Made by a program: the position numbers and the translations under genes
The notes under the pieces: generated by a model
Databases searched by the model: none
Told to the model about the DNA's origin: nothing
The model's input: the letters and a program-made list of their open reading frames with translations, nothing else
Assembly (NCBI RefSeq): GCF_021404545.1
Contig: NZ_JAAWWD010000007.1
Span: forward strand, 18,881 to 82,880
Length of the DNA stretch: 64,000 bases
Direction: 5' to 3'
Origin: Aestuariivita sp.
GTDB lineage: Bacteria > Pseudomonadota > Alphaproteobacteria > Rhodobacterales > Rhodobacteraceae
Shown: positions 49,056-57,514 of the stretch, one piece after another
Numbering within the stretch: position 1 is the stretch's first letter
Layout of the letters: every line of letters begins with the position of its first letter

Positions 49056-51233
49056 CTACCGCTTCCTTCTCTTCACATTCCCGCCCCGTTGCCCGGCCCT
49101 GCCAGCGGTTGACCGTCCCGATGATCTCACTGCCGCATCCGACGCGGCCTCCACCGCGGATTGGCGCGCCAGCGGGTCGTCGTGGATCGCCAGATCCACC
49201 GCCTCCAGCCGCTTGACCTCGTCGCGCAAACGCGCGGCCTCCTCGAATTCCAGGTTTTCGGCGGCCTTGCGCATATCCGCGCGCAGCCCATCGAGCACCG
49301 CTTGCAGGTTGGAGCCTTGAAGGTCCTTGTCGATCTGGGCCGTCACGCGGTTCATATCCACGTCGCCCTTGTAAAGGCCTGCCAGTACATCCTCGACGTT
49401 TTTCTTGACCGTCTCGGGCGTGATCCCGTGTTCCTCGTTATAGGCGATCTGTTTCGCGCGGCGGCGGTTGGTCTCACCCAAGGCGCGCTCCATCGAGCCG
49501 GTGATGCGGTCAGCATACATGATCACCCGGCCATCGGCATTGCGCGCGGCGCGGCCAATGGTCTGGATGAGCGAGGTTTCAGAGCGCAGGAACCCTTCCT
49601 TGTCGGCGTCCAGAATGGCCACCAACCCACATTCGGGGATGTCCAAACCTTCGCGCAGAAGGTTGATGCCGATCAGCACATCGAAGGCGCCCAGCCGCAA
49701 ATCTCGAAGGATTTCAATGCGTTCCAGCGTGTCTATATCGCTGTGCATATAGCGGACCTTGATCCCTTGTTCATGCAGGTATTCCGTCAGATCTTCGGCC
49801 ATGCGTTTGGTCAGGGTGGTCACCAGCGTGCGGAACCCATCGGCAGTGACGCGGCGCACTTCATCCAGAAGATCGTCCACCTGCATCTCGACGGGGCGGA
49901 TCTCCACCTCCGGATCCAGAAGGCCGGTGGGCCGGATGACCTGTTCGGTGAACACACCGCCGGTCTGTTCCAGCTCCCAGGATGCGGGGGTGGCGCTAAC
50001 GAAAACCGATTGCGGGCGCATGGCGTCCCACTCCTCGAATTTCAGGGGTCGGTTATCCATGCAGGAGGGCAGGCGGAAGCCATGCTCGGCCAAGGTGAAT
50101 TTGCGGCGGTAGTCACCCTTGTACATACCGCCAATCTGCGGGACGGAGACATGGGATTCATCCGCAAAAACAATGGCATGATCGGGAATGAATTCAAACA
50201 GCGTGGGGGGCGGCTCACCGGGCGCGCGCCCCGTCAGATAGCGTGAGTAATTCTCGATCCCGTTGCACACACCGGTGGCCTCCAGCATCTCCAGATCGAA
50301 ATTCGTGCGCTGTTCAAGGCGCTGCGCCTCCAGCAGTTTGCCTTCGCCCACCAGTTGATCGAGACGCATGCGCAGCTCTTTCTTGATCCCCAGAATGGCC
50401 TGCTGCATCGTCGGTTTCGGCGTCACGTAATGGGAATTGGCATAGACTCGGATCTGGTCGAACGTGTCCGTTTTCTCGCCGGTGAGCGGGTCGAATTCGG
50501 TGATGCTCTCTAGCTCTTCGCCGAAAAACGACAGCTTCCAGGCGCGGTCTTCGAGGTGGGCGGGAAAGATCTCCAGACTGTCGCCGCGCACTCGGAACGA
50601 GCCGCGCTGAAACGCCTGATCGTTCCGGCGGTATTGCTGGGCGACCAGATCGGCCATCACCTGACGCTGATCATAGCTGTGGCCGGTCTTCAGATCCTGG
50701 GTCATCGCGCCGTAGGTTTCGACCGAACCGATGCCATAGATGCAACTGACCGAGGCCACGATGATCACATCGTCCCGCTCCAGCAGCGCCCGCGTGGCCG
50801 AGTGGCGCATGCGGTCGATCTGTTCGTTGATCTGGCTTTCCTTCTCGATATAGGTGTCCGAGCGCGCGACATAGGCCTCGGGCTGGTAATAATCGTAATA
50901 GCTAACAAAGTATTCGACCGCGTTATCGGGGAAGAACCCTTTGAATTCGCCGTATAATTGCGCAGCCAGCGTTTTGTTAGGGGCCAGGATGATCGCCGGG
51001 CGCTGGGTCTCTTCGATGACCTTGGCCATGGTAAAGGTCTTGCCTGTCCCGGTCGCCCCCAGCAGCACCTGGTTTTGTTCTCCGGCCTGCACCCCTTCGG
51101 ACAGTTCCACGATAGCAGTGGGTTGATCCCCGGCGGGTGAGAACTCGGTGGCCATGACAAAGGATCGCCCACCTTCCAGCTTGGGGCGGGACCGAACATC
51201 GGGGGCTGGGGCGTGCAAGACCGGGGTGGACAT
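49056..51233 (-). CDS. uvrB: Excinuclease ABC subunit B
   Basis: 725 residues. Helicase-like damage-verifying subunit of nucleotide excision repair. GATGTGKT (59-66) is Walker [11 protein letters not shown] the beta-hairpin that probes [11 protein letters not shown] motif II and QTIGRAARN motif VI. A C-terminal UVR domain ([20 protein letters not shown]) binds UvrC. The tail beyond it is basic and about 40 residues long. Confidence 0.97.
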   Translation of the reverse strand: MSTPVLHAPAPDVRSRPKLEGGRSFVMATEFSPAGDQPTAIVELSEGVQAGEQNQVLLGATGTGKTFTMAKVIEETQRPAIILAPNKTLAAQLYGEFKGFFPDNAVEYFVSYYDYYQPEAYVARSDTYIEKESQINEQIDRMRHSATRALLERDDVIIVASVSCIYGIGSVETYGAMTQDLKTGHSYDQRQVMADLVAQQYRRNDQAFQRGSFRVRGDSLEIFPAHLEDRAWKLSFFGEELESITEFDPLTGEKTDTFDQIRVYANSHYVTPKPTMQQAILGIKKELRMRLDQLVGEGKLLEAQRLEQRTNFDLEMLEATGVCNGIENYSRYLTGRAPGEPPPTLFEFIPDHAIVFADESHVSVPQIGGMYKGDYRRKFTLAEHGFRLPSCMDNRPLKFEEWDAMRPQSVFVSATPASWELEQTGGVFTEQVIRPTGLLDPEVEIRPVEMQVDDLLDEVRRVTADGFRTLVTTLTKRMAEDLTEYLHEQGIKVRYMHSDIDTLERIEILRDLRLGAFDVLIGINLLREGLDIPECGLVAILDADKEGFLRSETSLIQTIGRAARNADGRVIMYADRITGSMERALGETNRRRAKQIAYNEEHGITPETVKKNVEDVLAGLYKGDVDMNRVTAQIDKDLQGSNLQAVLDGLRADMRKAAENLEFEEAARLRDEVKRLEAVDLAIHDDPLARQSAVEAASDAAVRSSGRSTAGRAGQRGGNVKRRKR

Positions 51234-51435
51234 GGGCGTGAGGACTCCGTTGAAGGATGAGGTGCAGTTTGGGGTGTTTTACGCGAGGTTCAAGAGGGCG
51301 AGCGACCGGGTGTCAGGTTGGGTTGTCAGCGCGCTATTTGGTGCCAATTTGTCGCAATTTGCGAAAAATATATGTATTTCATATATTTGAGTGAACGATT
51401 TGCCAATGCGCGTGACAACGCCGCAGAAGCCCCTC

Positions 51436-51461
51436 AAAAAAAAGATGTGCGGGTGCCGCAC
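51436..51461 (-). terminator. Intrinsic terminator on the minus strand
   Basis: GTGCGG-CAC-CCGCAC followed by ATC and eight T. No protein gene ends here on this strand, so it must end another transcript, perhaps the structured RNA candidate at 51478-51575. Confidence 0.75.
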
Positions 51462-51477
51462 GCGGGCTAATCTTACT

Positions 51478-51575
51478 GGTGCAAGCAGCGGACTTGGCTG
51501 CCATACGGATCGCACACACCCACCCCTCGCTCCCCGTGGTTCGAATGGCAGCCAAGGCCGTTGCTGCACTGTTAA
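51478..51575 (-). ncRNA. Candidate small structured RNA
   Basis: CTTGGCTGCCAT (51493-51504) and ATGGCAGCCAAG (51545-51556) are perfectly complementary 12-mers. The pairing extends outward to about 51478 and 51570 (GTGC, AGC, GG steps), leaving a 40-base loop that is G-rich on the minus strand. A strong terminator follows on that strand. I could not match it to tmRNA, SRP or 6S signatures. The strand is chosen only because of the terminator. Confidence 0.35.
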
Positions 51576-51594
51576 CGCCGTGACAAATCGGACC

Positions 51595-51623
51595 TTGCCG
51601 TGATGGACGTCTAACAGCATATA
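51595..51623 (+). promoter_or_regulatory. Candidate promoter of the complex I subunit gene
   Basis: TTGCCG, 17-base spacer, CATATA; 30 bases before the ATG at 51654. Confidence 0.45.
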
Positions 51624-51653
51624 GGACCCGCCCGACTTTCGTGGAGACAGAGT

Positions 51654-51965
51654 ATGCGCGCCCGTATCTATCAGCCTGCCAGAACAGCGATGCAGTCCGG
51701 TTCGGCCAAGACCCGCGACTGGGTCCTGGAATTCGCGCAAAGTTCTGCGCGCGATGTGGATCCGTTGATGGGGTGGACCTCGTCGTCCGACACCCAAACA
51801 CAGGTCAAACTGCACTTCCCAAGCCGGGAAGCGGCGCAGGATTATGCTAAATCCAAAGGAATCGACGCGCAGGTGATCGAGCCCAAGCGACGCAAGCCCA
51901 ATATCCGTCCGGGCGGTTATGGCGATAACTTCGCGACAGGGCGTCGTGGGGCATGGACCCACTGA
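51654..51965 (+). CDS. NADH dehydrogenase accessory subunit, NDUFS4-like (ETC complex I subunit conserved region)
   Basis: 103 residues. [25 protein letters not shown] and the [22 protein letters not shown] region match the NDUFS4/AQDQ family of complex I, which in alphaproteobacteria is encoded outside the nuo operon. The C-terminus [23 protein letters not shown] is the lineage-typical end. Confidence 0.88.
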   Translation: MRARIYQPARTAMQSGSAKTRDWVLEFAQSSARDVDPLMGWTSSSDTQTQVKLHFPSREAAQDYAKSKGIDAQVIEPKRRKPNIRPGGYGDNFATGRRGAWTH

Positions 51966-51999
51966 CCCAAAGGTTCGTTGGTGCCGATCCGGTGACGGT

Positions 52000-52467
52000 A
52001 TGACAGATCTTCCGATGCCGGTTCCGGCGCATCCCAGCGAAACGGACGTGGCCGCCCTGTTGCGGACGCATCTGGATCTGATGCGCGCGGCATCTCCTCC
52101 TGAGAGTTGCCATGTGATGGACCCAGTCAGCCTGGTCGATGCCAAAGCGCAGCTTTTTGCCCTGCGCGCGGACCAAGACCTGTTGGGGATATGCGCGTTG
52201 GTTATGATCTCTCCCGATCATGGAGAGATAAAGTCGATGCACACTGCCGCCGTTGCCCGTGGGCGTGGTGTTGCCCGCGCCTTGCTGCGACATGTGATCG
52301 GGGTGGCTCGGGACGCGGGGGTATCCCGGTTGAGTCTGGAGACCGGATCAGACGACGCTCTCGCCCCGGCGCGCGCGCTCTACCTGGCGGAAGGATTTGC
52401 AGAATGCCCGCCATTCGGATCCTATGTGGTGGACCCGCTGAGCGTCTACATGACGCGACTGCTCTGA
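52000..52467 (+). CDS. GNAT N-acetyltransferase
   Basis: 155 residues. MHTAAVARGRGVARALLRHVI is the acetyl-CoA loop, and SLETGSDDALAPARALYLAEGF plus a final FGSY complete the PhnO/YedL-like pattern. The start at 52000 is preferred to an in-frame ATG at 51919 that overlaps the upstream gene. The ribosome site is weak. Target unknown. Confidence 0.85.
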   Translation: MTDLPMPVPAHPSETDVAALLRTHLDLMRAASPPESCHVMDPVSLVDAKAQLFALRADQDLLGICALVMISPDHGEIKSMHTAAVARGRGVARALLRHVIGVARDAGVSRLSLETGSDDALAPARALYLAEGFAECPPFGSYVVDPLSVYMTRLL

Positions 52468-52726
52468 GAACTTCGCTCAGATGCGCATGGCTTTTCGCAC
52501 CTCCACGCTTTCTTGCCGAAAGAAACATGGCACCATCCCAGGTCTTCGGTATCCTGTCGGACTACGTACAAGGCGCCTGTGGATAGGTTAAGGCTCTGCC
52601 AGAGGGTTTCGGGATCAACATGAAGAGCGGTTTCGATCCGGCCAGAGACGTTTCTGTCCGCTTAAACGCAGAGCCTGCGTCTTAGGTCTGGATTGCCATC
52701 GCCGCCCTTGGTACATGCTGGGCAGC

Positions 52727-52803
52727 GGTCCCGTAGCTCAACTGGATAGAGCACCTGACTTCTAATCAGGGGGTTGAGGGTTCGAGTCCTTCCGGGATCG
52801 CCA
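52727..52803 (+). tRNA. tRNA-Arg (anticodon TCT)
   Basis: Full cloverleaf: acceptor GGTCCCG/CGGGATC, D arm GCTC..GAGC, anticodon stem CCTGA/TCAGG around CTTCTAA, T arm GAGGG TTCGAGT CCTTC and encoded CCA. It lies at the boundary between host genes and the mobile-element region, a common integration target. Confidence 0.95.
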
Positions 52804-52926
52804 TTTCAGACTGACTGTCGTAAAAGGCGCCTTCGCCTTGAAGGGTAAGGTGTTTTTTGCGGTTCGATCACACTTATTTCAGACGTAGGCCAAACGGTCG
52901 GCAAAGACCAGTTCTAGGTTCAGAAC

Positions 52927-53127
52927 TCATAGCCAATAGATGACGGTCGCAGCGAGGGCGATGGCTGAGAGGAAGACCTTTGGGCACCGATCGTATCGGG
53001 TTGCCACACGCCGCCAATCCTTGAGCCTGCCGAACATGATTTCGATGCGGTTGCGCCGCTTGTATCTCCGCTTGTCGTATTTGACCGTTTGCTTGCGTTG
53101 CTTCCGACCAGGGATGCAGGCGCGTAG
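52927..53127 (-). pseudogene. IS5-family transposase, C-terminal fragment
   Basis: About 65 codons in one minus-strand frame: CIPGRKQRKQTVKYDKRRY, then RRNRIEIMFGRLKDWRRVAT, then PKVFLSAIALAATVIYWL and a stop at 52927. This is the end of an IS5-type DDE transposase including the catalytic Glu region (NRIEIMFG). The 5' part is missing; it joins an IS21 fragment at about 53128. Confidence 0.85.
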
Positions 53128-53385
53128 GCCTCTTGAACTTCGGTTCTACCGCGCCTTCGCGCAGGGACTTCTTGATCGTATTGCGAGACAATCCCGTCCG
53201 ACGGGCAATCTCTCGAATTGGCATTTTATCACGCAATACCCAGCGTCGAATGACACTCAAAAATCCCATGTCGATCACTCCAAATCTCCCCAACCAAAAC
53301 CGTCGGGGCAATGTGTTCACATGGGTCAATTCTCAGTGACAATTTATGGGCATACCGGGTCAGTTCTCAGTGACATTCAACAATC
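53128..53385 (-). pseudogene. IS21-family end with IstA N-terminal fragment
   Basis: GVIDMGFLSVIRRWVLRDKM followed by IREIARRTGLSRNTIKKSLR is the HTH N-terminus of IstA; the rest is lost at the IS5 junction. Upstream, GGGTCARTTCTCAGTGACA occurs twice (53324 and 53358), the multiple terminal repeats typical of IS21 ends. Confidence 0.82.
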
Positions 53386-53439
53386 ACGCCACAAGAAGCA
53401 GAGGACGCGTACTACAGGAGCTTGAAAACTGACGACATT

Positions 53440-53982
53440 GCAGCTTGAAATACGAGCTTAACAGTCTCCGGTAAACAAGGGGCGGTTCAAATCGCGCTGA
53501 CCGAAGACCGTCGCAAAGCCCAGCAAAAGGCGTTGAAGCGCGTTCAAGCGAGTATCTCTAAAGCAGCCGACCGCCTCACAGAGACCGACAGCACCGCTGC
53601 CGTCCGCGCGCTTGAGGCCAAACTGGACGAGTTGGAAGCAGAACAAGCCACGATTCAAGAGCAACTGTCAAAATCCAAGCCGAAGCCGCGAGACTTCGAC
53701 GCAACTTTTCGAACCGCGCTCGGCTTTCTCGCAAGCCCTTGGAAATACTGGGATAAGGGCGATCAACATGATCGCCAGGCGGTCCTAAAACTCGTTTTCG
53801 CCGCCCCAACGCCATATGCCCGAGATAGAGGGTTTCGAACCGCCAAAACCACCTTACCTTTCAAGGCCTTAGGCGATCTCGATGGCGACGGAGGGCAAAT
53901 GGCGGAGGGGACGGGACTGGCGTCGAACCTTCTCCAGCTACGCCTGCACGAGTGTAAATGCAGAGAGTGTCCTGACCACTAA
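53440..53982 (+). pseudogene. Large serine recombinase, C-terminal fragment
   Basis: The frame from about 53479 reads GAVQIALTEDRRKAQQKALK, a coiled-coil (LEAKLDELEAEQATIQEQLSK) and then FRTALGFLASPWKYWDKGD and GFRTAKTTLPFKALGDLDG, the tail of resolvase-family large serine recombinases. The catalytic N-terminus and zinc ribbon are absent. It is the first island piece after the IS scars next to tRNA-Arg. Confidence 0.8.
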
Positions 53983-54084
53983 TGACCTTCCACAAATTTG
54001 ATCGGTGTATCGAACTTAAAATGGGAGAACCAGGGTGTACAATCCCGAGCGCGGCACCAGCCCAATATCAAATTGCTTCTAACA

Positions 54085-56748
54085 TTAAAGGATTGATTTC
54101 GCATACTCTCGAAGACTCTGGAACCTCCAATCGTCGTAGTAAGTGACGTTGGTGCGAAATGCATCAAACAGCCTGTCAATTTCCTCTACATTTCCAGGTC
54201 GCCAAATTCTCTCCATTTTTCCCACCATTGCTCCAACGACGGAGTAAAGAAGGATCAGTGGAGAACAAATAATACTAGGATCAGATGGCGCATCGTGTGA
54301 AAGGGGTTCTTTCTTAAAATACGAAAGTTGGGAGATTAGATCCGTATGCGTGACAAGATCATCGAGAGCCCTGTGTAACTCACTTTCATCAACCGAGTGA
54401 GTAACGGAACCAACGTAATTTTTTGAGCTTCGATATCCTTGAACAACACCGACTTGCAGCAAATTTGTGGCAATAGTAGTCTTAACTGCCGCCGTAACAT
54501 TGATATACTGATCCCCTACAGTAACATTCTCCTCGGCGTCGTTTTGAACCATCATTTCTCGGACATCGAGAAGCCGTTGAGCAGATCGGGAGATTTCATC
54601 GGCCAGCGCATCGCAAGGATCATCCTTGTTCTCAGATCGAGCGTGATAGTAGTGGCCTAGTGAAATTGCGAGATCTTCGCAGTCAAATCTGATAAACGGA
54701 ACGCCAGCCGCTGTTCCTTCTTCGCGGTCTGCCGCGAGCGAAGAACGTGCCTTCACTAGCCAATTTCGTGCGTCATCATAGCGTCGCCGTGTGCGCGCGC
54801 GTACACGACTCGAGACGGCCAGGAGATAGTATGCTTCGCGACCACTCATGTTCGTTGATTTGACATCGCAGGCGAAAGAACGCGTACGAATGGGATCTCG
54901 CAACCAGTTTGCTCGCTCCACGATTTTGACGGCACTTTCAGCGTGTTGTTCAGCGACAATCCATAGGTTCGCGCTTGCGAAAAGAGCACCCAACACCAAG
55001 TATTTCAAATAGCATTCCTGACGGTAGTCGTCGTCTAGCGGGTCCTCAGAATTGGGCCGGTAACAGTCCTCAACAATCTGCTCGAAGCGATTAGAAAAAG
55101 CTGCGGAGGTGACGAACACACGTTTCGGTAACGACAGATCTCTAAATATCTGATTTGTGACCTCGAGGCTGTCGAACATAAGGTCTGGCGGATTTCGTAC
55201 ACCGTTCTTGTGTGCATTAAGAACAGAGTTGGCGCCGATCTCAGAGAACTCGACATTTGTCCTGTCGCGAGCGCGCGCCATCGTTTCGACAGCCAAATTC
55301 CCCAGTCTCTCACCATCAATTCTTGAGTCAATAGCTTCAAATTTGGCTAAGAGAATCTTTGCTATTTCGTCGTATTTCACCGGATTAAAAAGAAAATGGC
55401 GATGAAGACCGACTGCGTCTTCGGAAAACTCATTCCATCTCTCATATGCGTGTTCAATTTCGTGCGGCAAAATCTGCCCAGTCAGATCTCGTTCCGGGGT
55501 CACCGCATTTCTGGCAAGTCGTTCAAGGTGCTTCGCCGGTTCGCTAACTTCGGCTGGAAACGCGAGCAGCCCAGAGAACAGCTCGGATCCCGACATTTGG
55601 GTTGCCGAGGCTTTCGGTTCTCCACGTGAAACTGCCTTCTGAATTTCTCCCGTTATGGAGTCGACGAATGACCAAATATGCAGCACATGGTCGAAAGCAA
55701 AGCCTCGAAGCTGCCGATCATCGCCAGCTTGAGAGGGTTGCCGGGAATCCGCAAGCGCGAGTACAAGTTTTCTGTCTCCGGTGATCAAAACAACGCGAAC
55801 ATCACTGGCCTGTAGTTGTGCGAGCCGCCGATTGGCATAAATTAATTCTGCAACTGCCAAGCCGTCGGTTGCCAACCGATCTTTCCCGAATCGATAGGAT
55901 GACGGAGCAACGACATCCCGTAGCGACATCTCCAATTCAGCCAATTCCAATGCAACACTCGTATCGTTCTTACGAAGCTCTTCGGAAACGTTTTCCAACT
56001 TGCACTTCAGGTGACTAGAATAGTATTTATCACTTGGCGCGAAATCAGATAGTGAAAAGATACCATTGCTCAGCCGCACGATTGTGGCGAAGGCATCCCA
56101 CTCTCGGACAAACCGGCTGGACCGCTGAAGGTTCCGCTGTTCTACGGTCCTGAGAACATCGGCTAGAAATCTTCCTGCCTTCTGTGGTACGAAAGACTCA
56201 TCGGTATTGTTAAGCCTATTTGCAACAATGCGAAGGGATTGACCAAAAAACTGCTCTTCCCGGTCATCTACTGACGAGCGAGATACATCAGCCTCCGCTG
56301 CAGCATCAAACTTCACGCTTTCGAATACTCTAAAAGTCTCCAATGAATGCGCGGTCGTCTGCAGTATTGGCGTCCCGTACTGAAAAGCTGTCTGCGCCGC
56401 CTTGTTGGCTAATAGCCAGGCGATAGATTCCGCTTTGCGTCGCTCAATCCCAAGCAGCTTCTGCCTCTCATCGGGGTCAAAATCCAGCAGAGGCCGTTGC
56501 GGCAGGATCTGACCGTATCCATCGCCAAGATTTCGCTCATTTACTGGACCAGTTATCCATGGCGCGCAGAGCGTCTTAATGACGTCTGTGTCAAATAGAA
56601 AAACGACTCTGCGATCCTCGTTTTGCCGCTCCCACCGCATCAAGGCCTTAGCCTTTTGTCCTTCATAGGCCACAAAGGCCGCGTTTCTTACCAACTGAAA
56701 GCGCAAATCGCCGAAATCTAAAGGTCGTCCTTTGGGGATGTAGCGCAT
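54085..56748 (-). CDS. PIN-like domain protein, third gene of candidate defence operon
   Basis: 887 residues starting at the ATG at 56748, one base after the stop of the preceding gene; a longer frame to 56850 overlaps that gene. RRVVFLFDTDVIKTL (D53, D55) resembles strand 1 of PIN nucleases. About 240 residues later TDGLAVAELIYANRRLAQLQ and VRVVLITGDRKLVLAL (D325) give the usual third and fourth acidic positions. The 240-residue insertion between them is unusual. The remaining about 550 residues are mostly helical with no motif I recognise. GC and codon choice differ from the housekeeping part of the window. The PIN call is motif-based inference. Confidence 0.6.
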   Translation of the reverse strand: MRYIPKGRPLDFGDLRFQLVRNAAFVAYEGQKAKALMRWERQNEDRRVVFLFDTDVIKTLCAPWITGPVNERNLGDGYGQILPQRPLLDFDPDERQKLLGIERRKAESIAWLLANKAAQTAFQYGTPILQTTAHSLETFRVFESVKFDAAAEADVSRSSVDDREEQFFGQSLRIVANRLNNTDESFVPQKAGRFLADVLRTVEQRNLQRSSRFVREWDAFATIVRLSNGIFSLSDFAPSDKYYSSHLKCKLENVSEELRKNDTSVALELAELEMSLRDVVAPSSYRFGKDRLATDGLAVAELIYANRRLAQLQASDVRVVLITGDRKLVLALADSRQPSQAGDDRQLRGFAFDHVLHIWSFVDSITGEIQKAVSRGEPKASATQMSGSELFSGLLAFPAEVSEPAKHLERLARNAVTPERDLTGQILPHEIEHAYERWNEFSEDAVGLHRHFLFNPVKYDEIAKILLAKFEAIDSRIDGERLGNLAVETMARARDRTNVEFSEIGANSVLNAHKNGVRNPPDLMFDSLEVTNQIFRDLSLPKRVFVTSAAFSNRFEQIVEDCYRPNSEDPLDDDYRQECYLKYLVLGALFASANLWIVAEQHAESAVKIVERANWLRDPIRTRSFACDVKSTNMSGREAYYLLAVSSRVRARTRRRYDDARNWLVKARSSLAADREEGTAAGVPFIRFDCEDLAISLGHYYHARSENKDDPCDALADEISRSAQRLLDVREMMVQNDAEENVTVGDQYINVTAAVKTTIATNLLQVGVVQGYRSSKNYVGSVTHSVDESELHRALDDLVTHTDLISQLSYFKKEPLSHDAPSDPSIICSPLILLYSVVGAMVGKMERIWRPGNVEEIDRLFDAFRTNVTYYDDWRFQSLREYAKSIL

Positions 56749-56749
56749 A

Positions 56750-57514
56750 CTAGCCCCCGACAAGATCGTTAAGAAGCGAAGTTCGAACGCTCTCTCGCTG
56801 TGCCCGCCGATGACTAAGGGGAAAGGGCTCATTAGCTGTATCTGAGTCATCTACAAGAGGCAAACGTCGCAAGCGGTGCCACTCAAGTACATCTTGAATT
56901 GGAGCGATATAATAGAACTGCGAATCTTTGGAAATCGAAACAATAACGCCAACAAGTGCACCATTCTCCGCTGTCAACATAGCGCCATTCCGAATTCGGT
57001 CATTCGGACCCGCAAGGTCTCGCTCTGTTCGTTCAAGACGCAACAGAGGATAAACCCGCCGATCACACCAATTCATGTGTGTAAGCGGGTGTAGAAGTGT
57101 TCCAATATTATCACCACAAATATCAAACATTGCCTCCCCTGCGCACACGCTCAGGTCGGCAATCTGATTCCGAACCTGATCTCGGAACCTGTTGTCAAAT
57201 TCGATATCTGTTGCAATCGTAAAGATACGCGTCAAAACGCCGGAACTCAGCGCCTCATGTTCAGAATCTTCTTCAGTTATTGTATCTGGCCGAAATTCTG
57301 GATCCAGGATCCCGACGACTTCTCCCGATGAGATCAAGATATTTTGTCTATTAATATATCTATCTGTCCATCTACCCGCTATAAGCGCCTGATTAGGTAA
57401 TATCCCTCTAACAGTTAGCCCCTTACGACAGCCACCGTCGTCTTCAAAAATATAAGAAAGTCGTACGGAACGAGTTCCAGAAGTTGACCGGAGAGTTGTG
57501 GTTGGTCCAAGCAT
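56750..57514 (-). CDS. Trypsin-like-fold protein lacking an evident catalytic serine, second gene of candidate defence operon
   Basis: 254 residues. The C-terminal run RNGAMLTAENGALVGVIVSI plus YYIAPIQDVLEW lines up with the end of trypsin-like/HtrA peptidases (GDSGGPVF..G.VVGIV...AIPI..VL), but the GDSGG serine position reads RNGA. No TAAH-like motif is visible near the N-terminus. It may be an inactive, regulatory or diverged protease domain. Its ATG shares a base with the stop of the upstream FAD gene (TGATG), and its stop is one base before the PIN-like gene. Confidence 0.5.
   Translation of the reverse strand: MLGPTTTLRSTSGTRSVRLSYIFEDDGGCRKGLTVRGILPNQALIAGRWTDRYINRQNILISSGEVVGILDPEFRPDTITEEDSEHEALSSGVLTRIFTIATDIEFDNRFRDQVRNQIADLSVCAGEAMFDICGDNIGTLLHPLTHMNWCDRRVYPLLRLERTERDLAGPNDRIRNGAMLTAENGALVGVIVSISKDSQFYYIAPIQDVLEWHRLRRLPLVDDSDTANEPFPLSHRRAQRESVRTSLLNDLVGG

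Noticed and set aside
51478..51575. Assigning the long hairpin as 6S, SRP or tmRNA
   Set aside because: It lacks the SRP GGAAGCAG-type loop, the tmRNA tRNA-like ends and a recognisable 6S central bubble, so it is kept only as an unnamed candidate.
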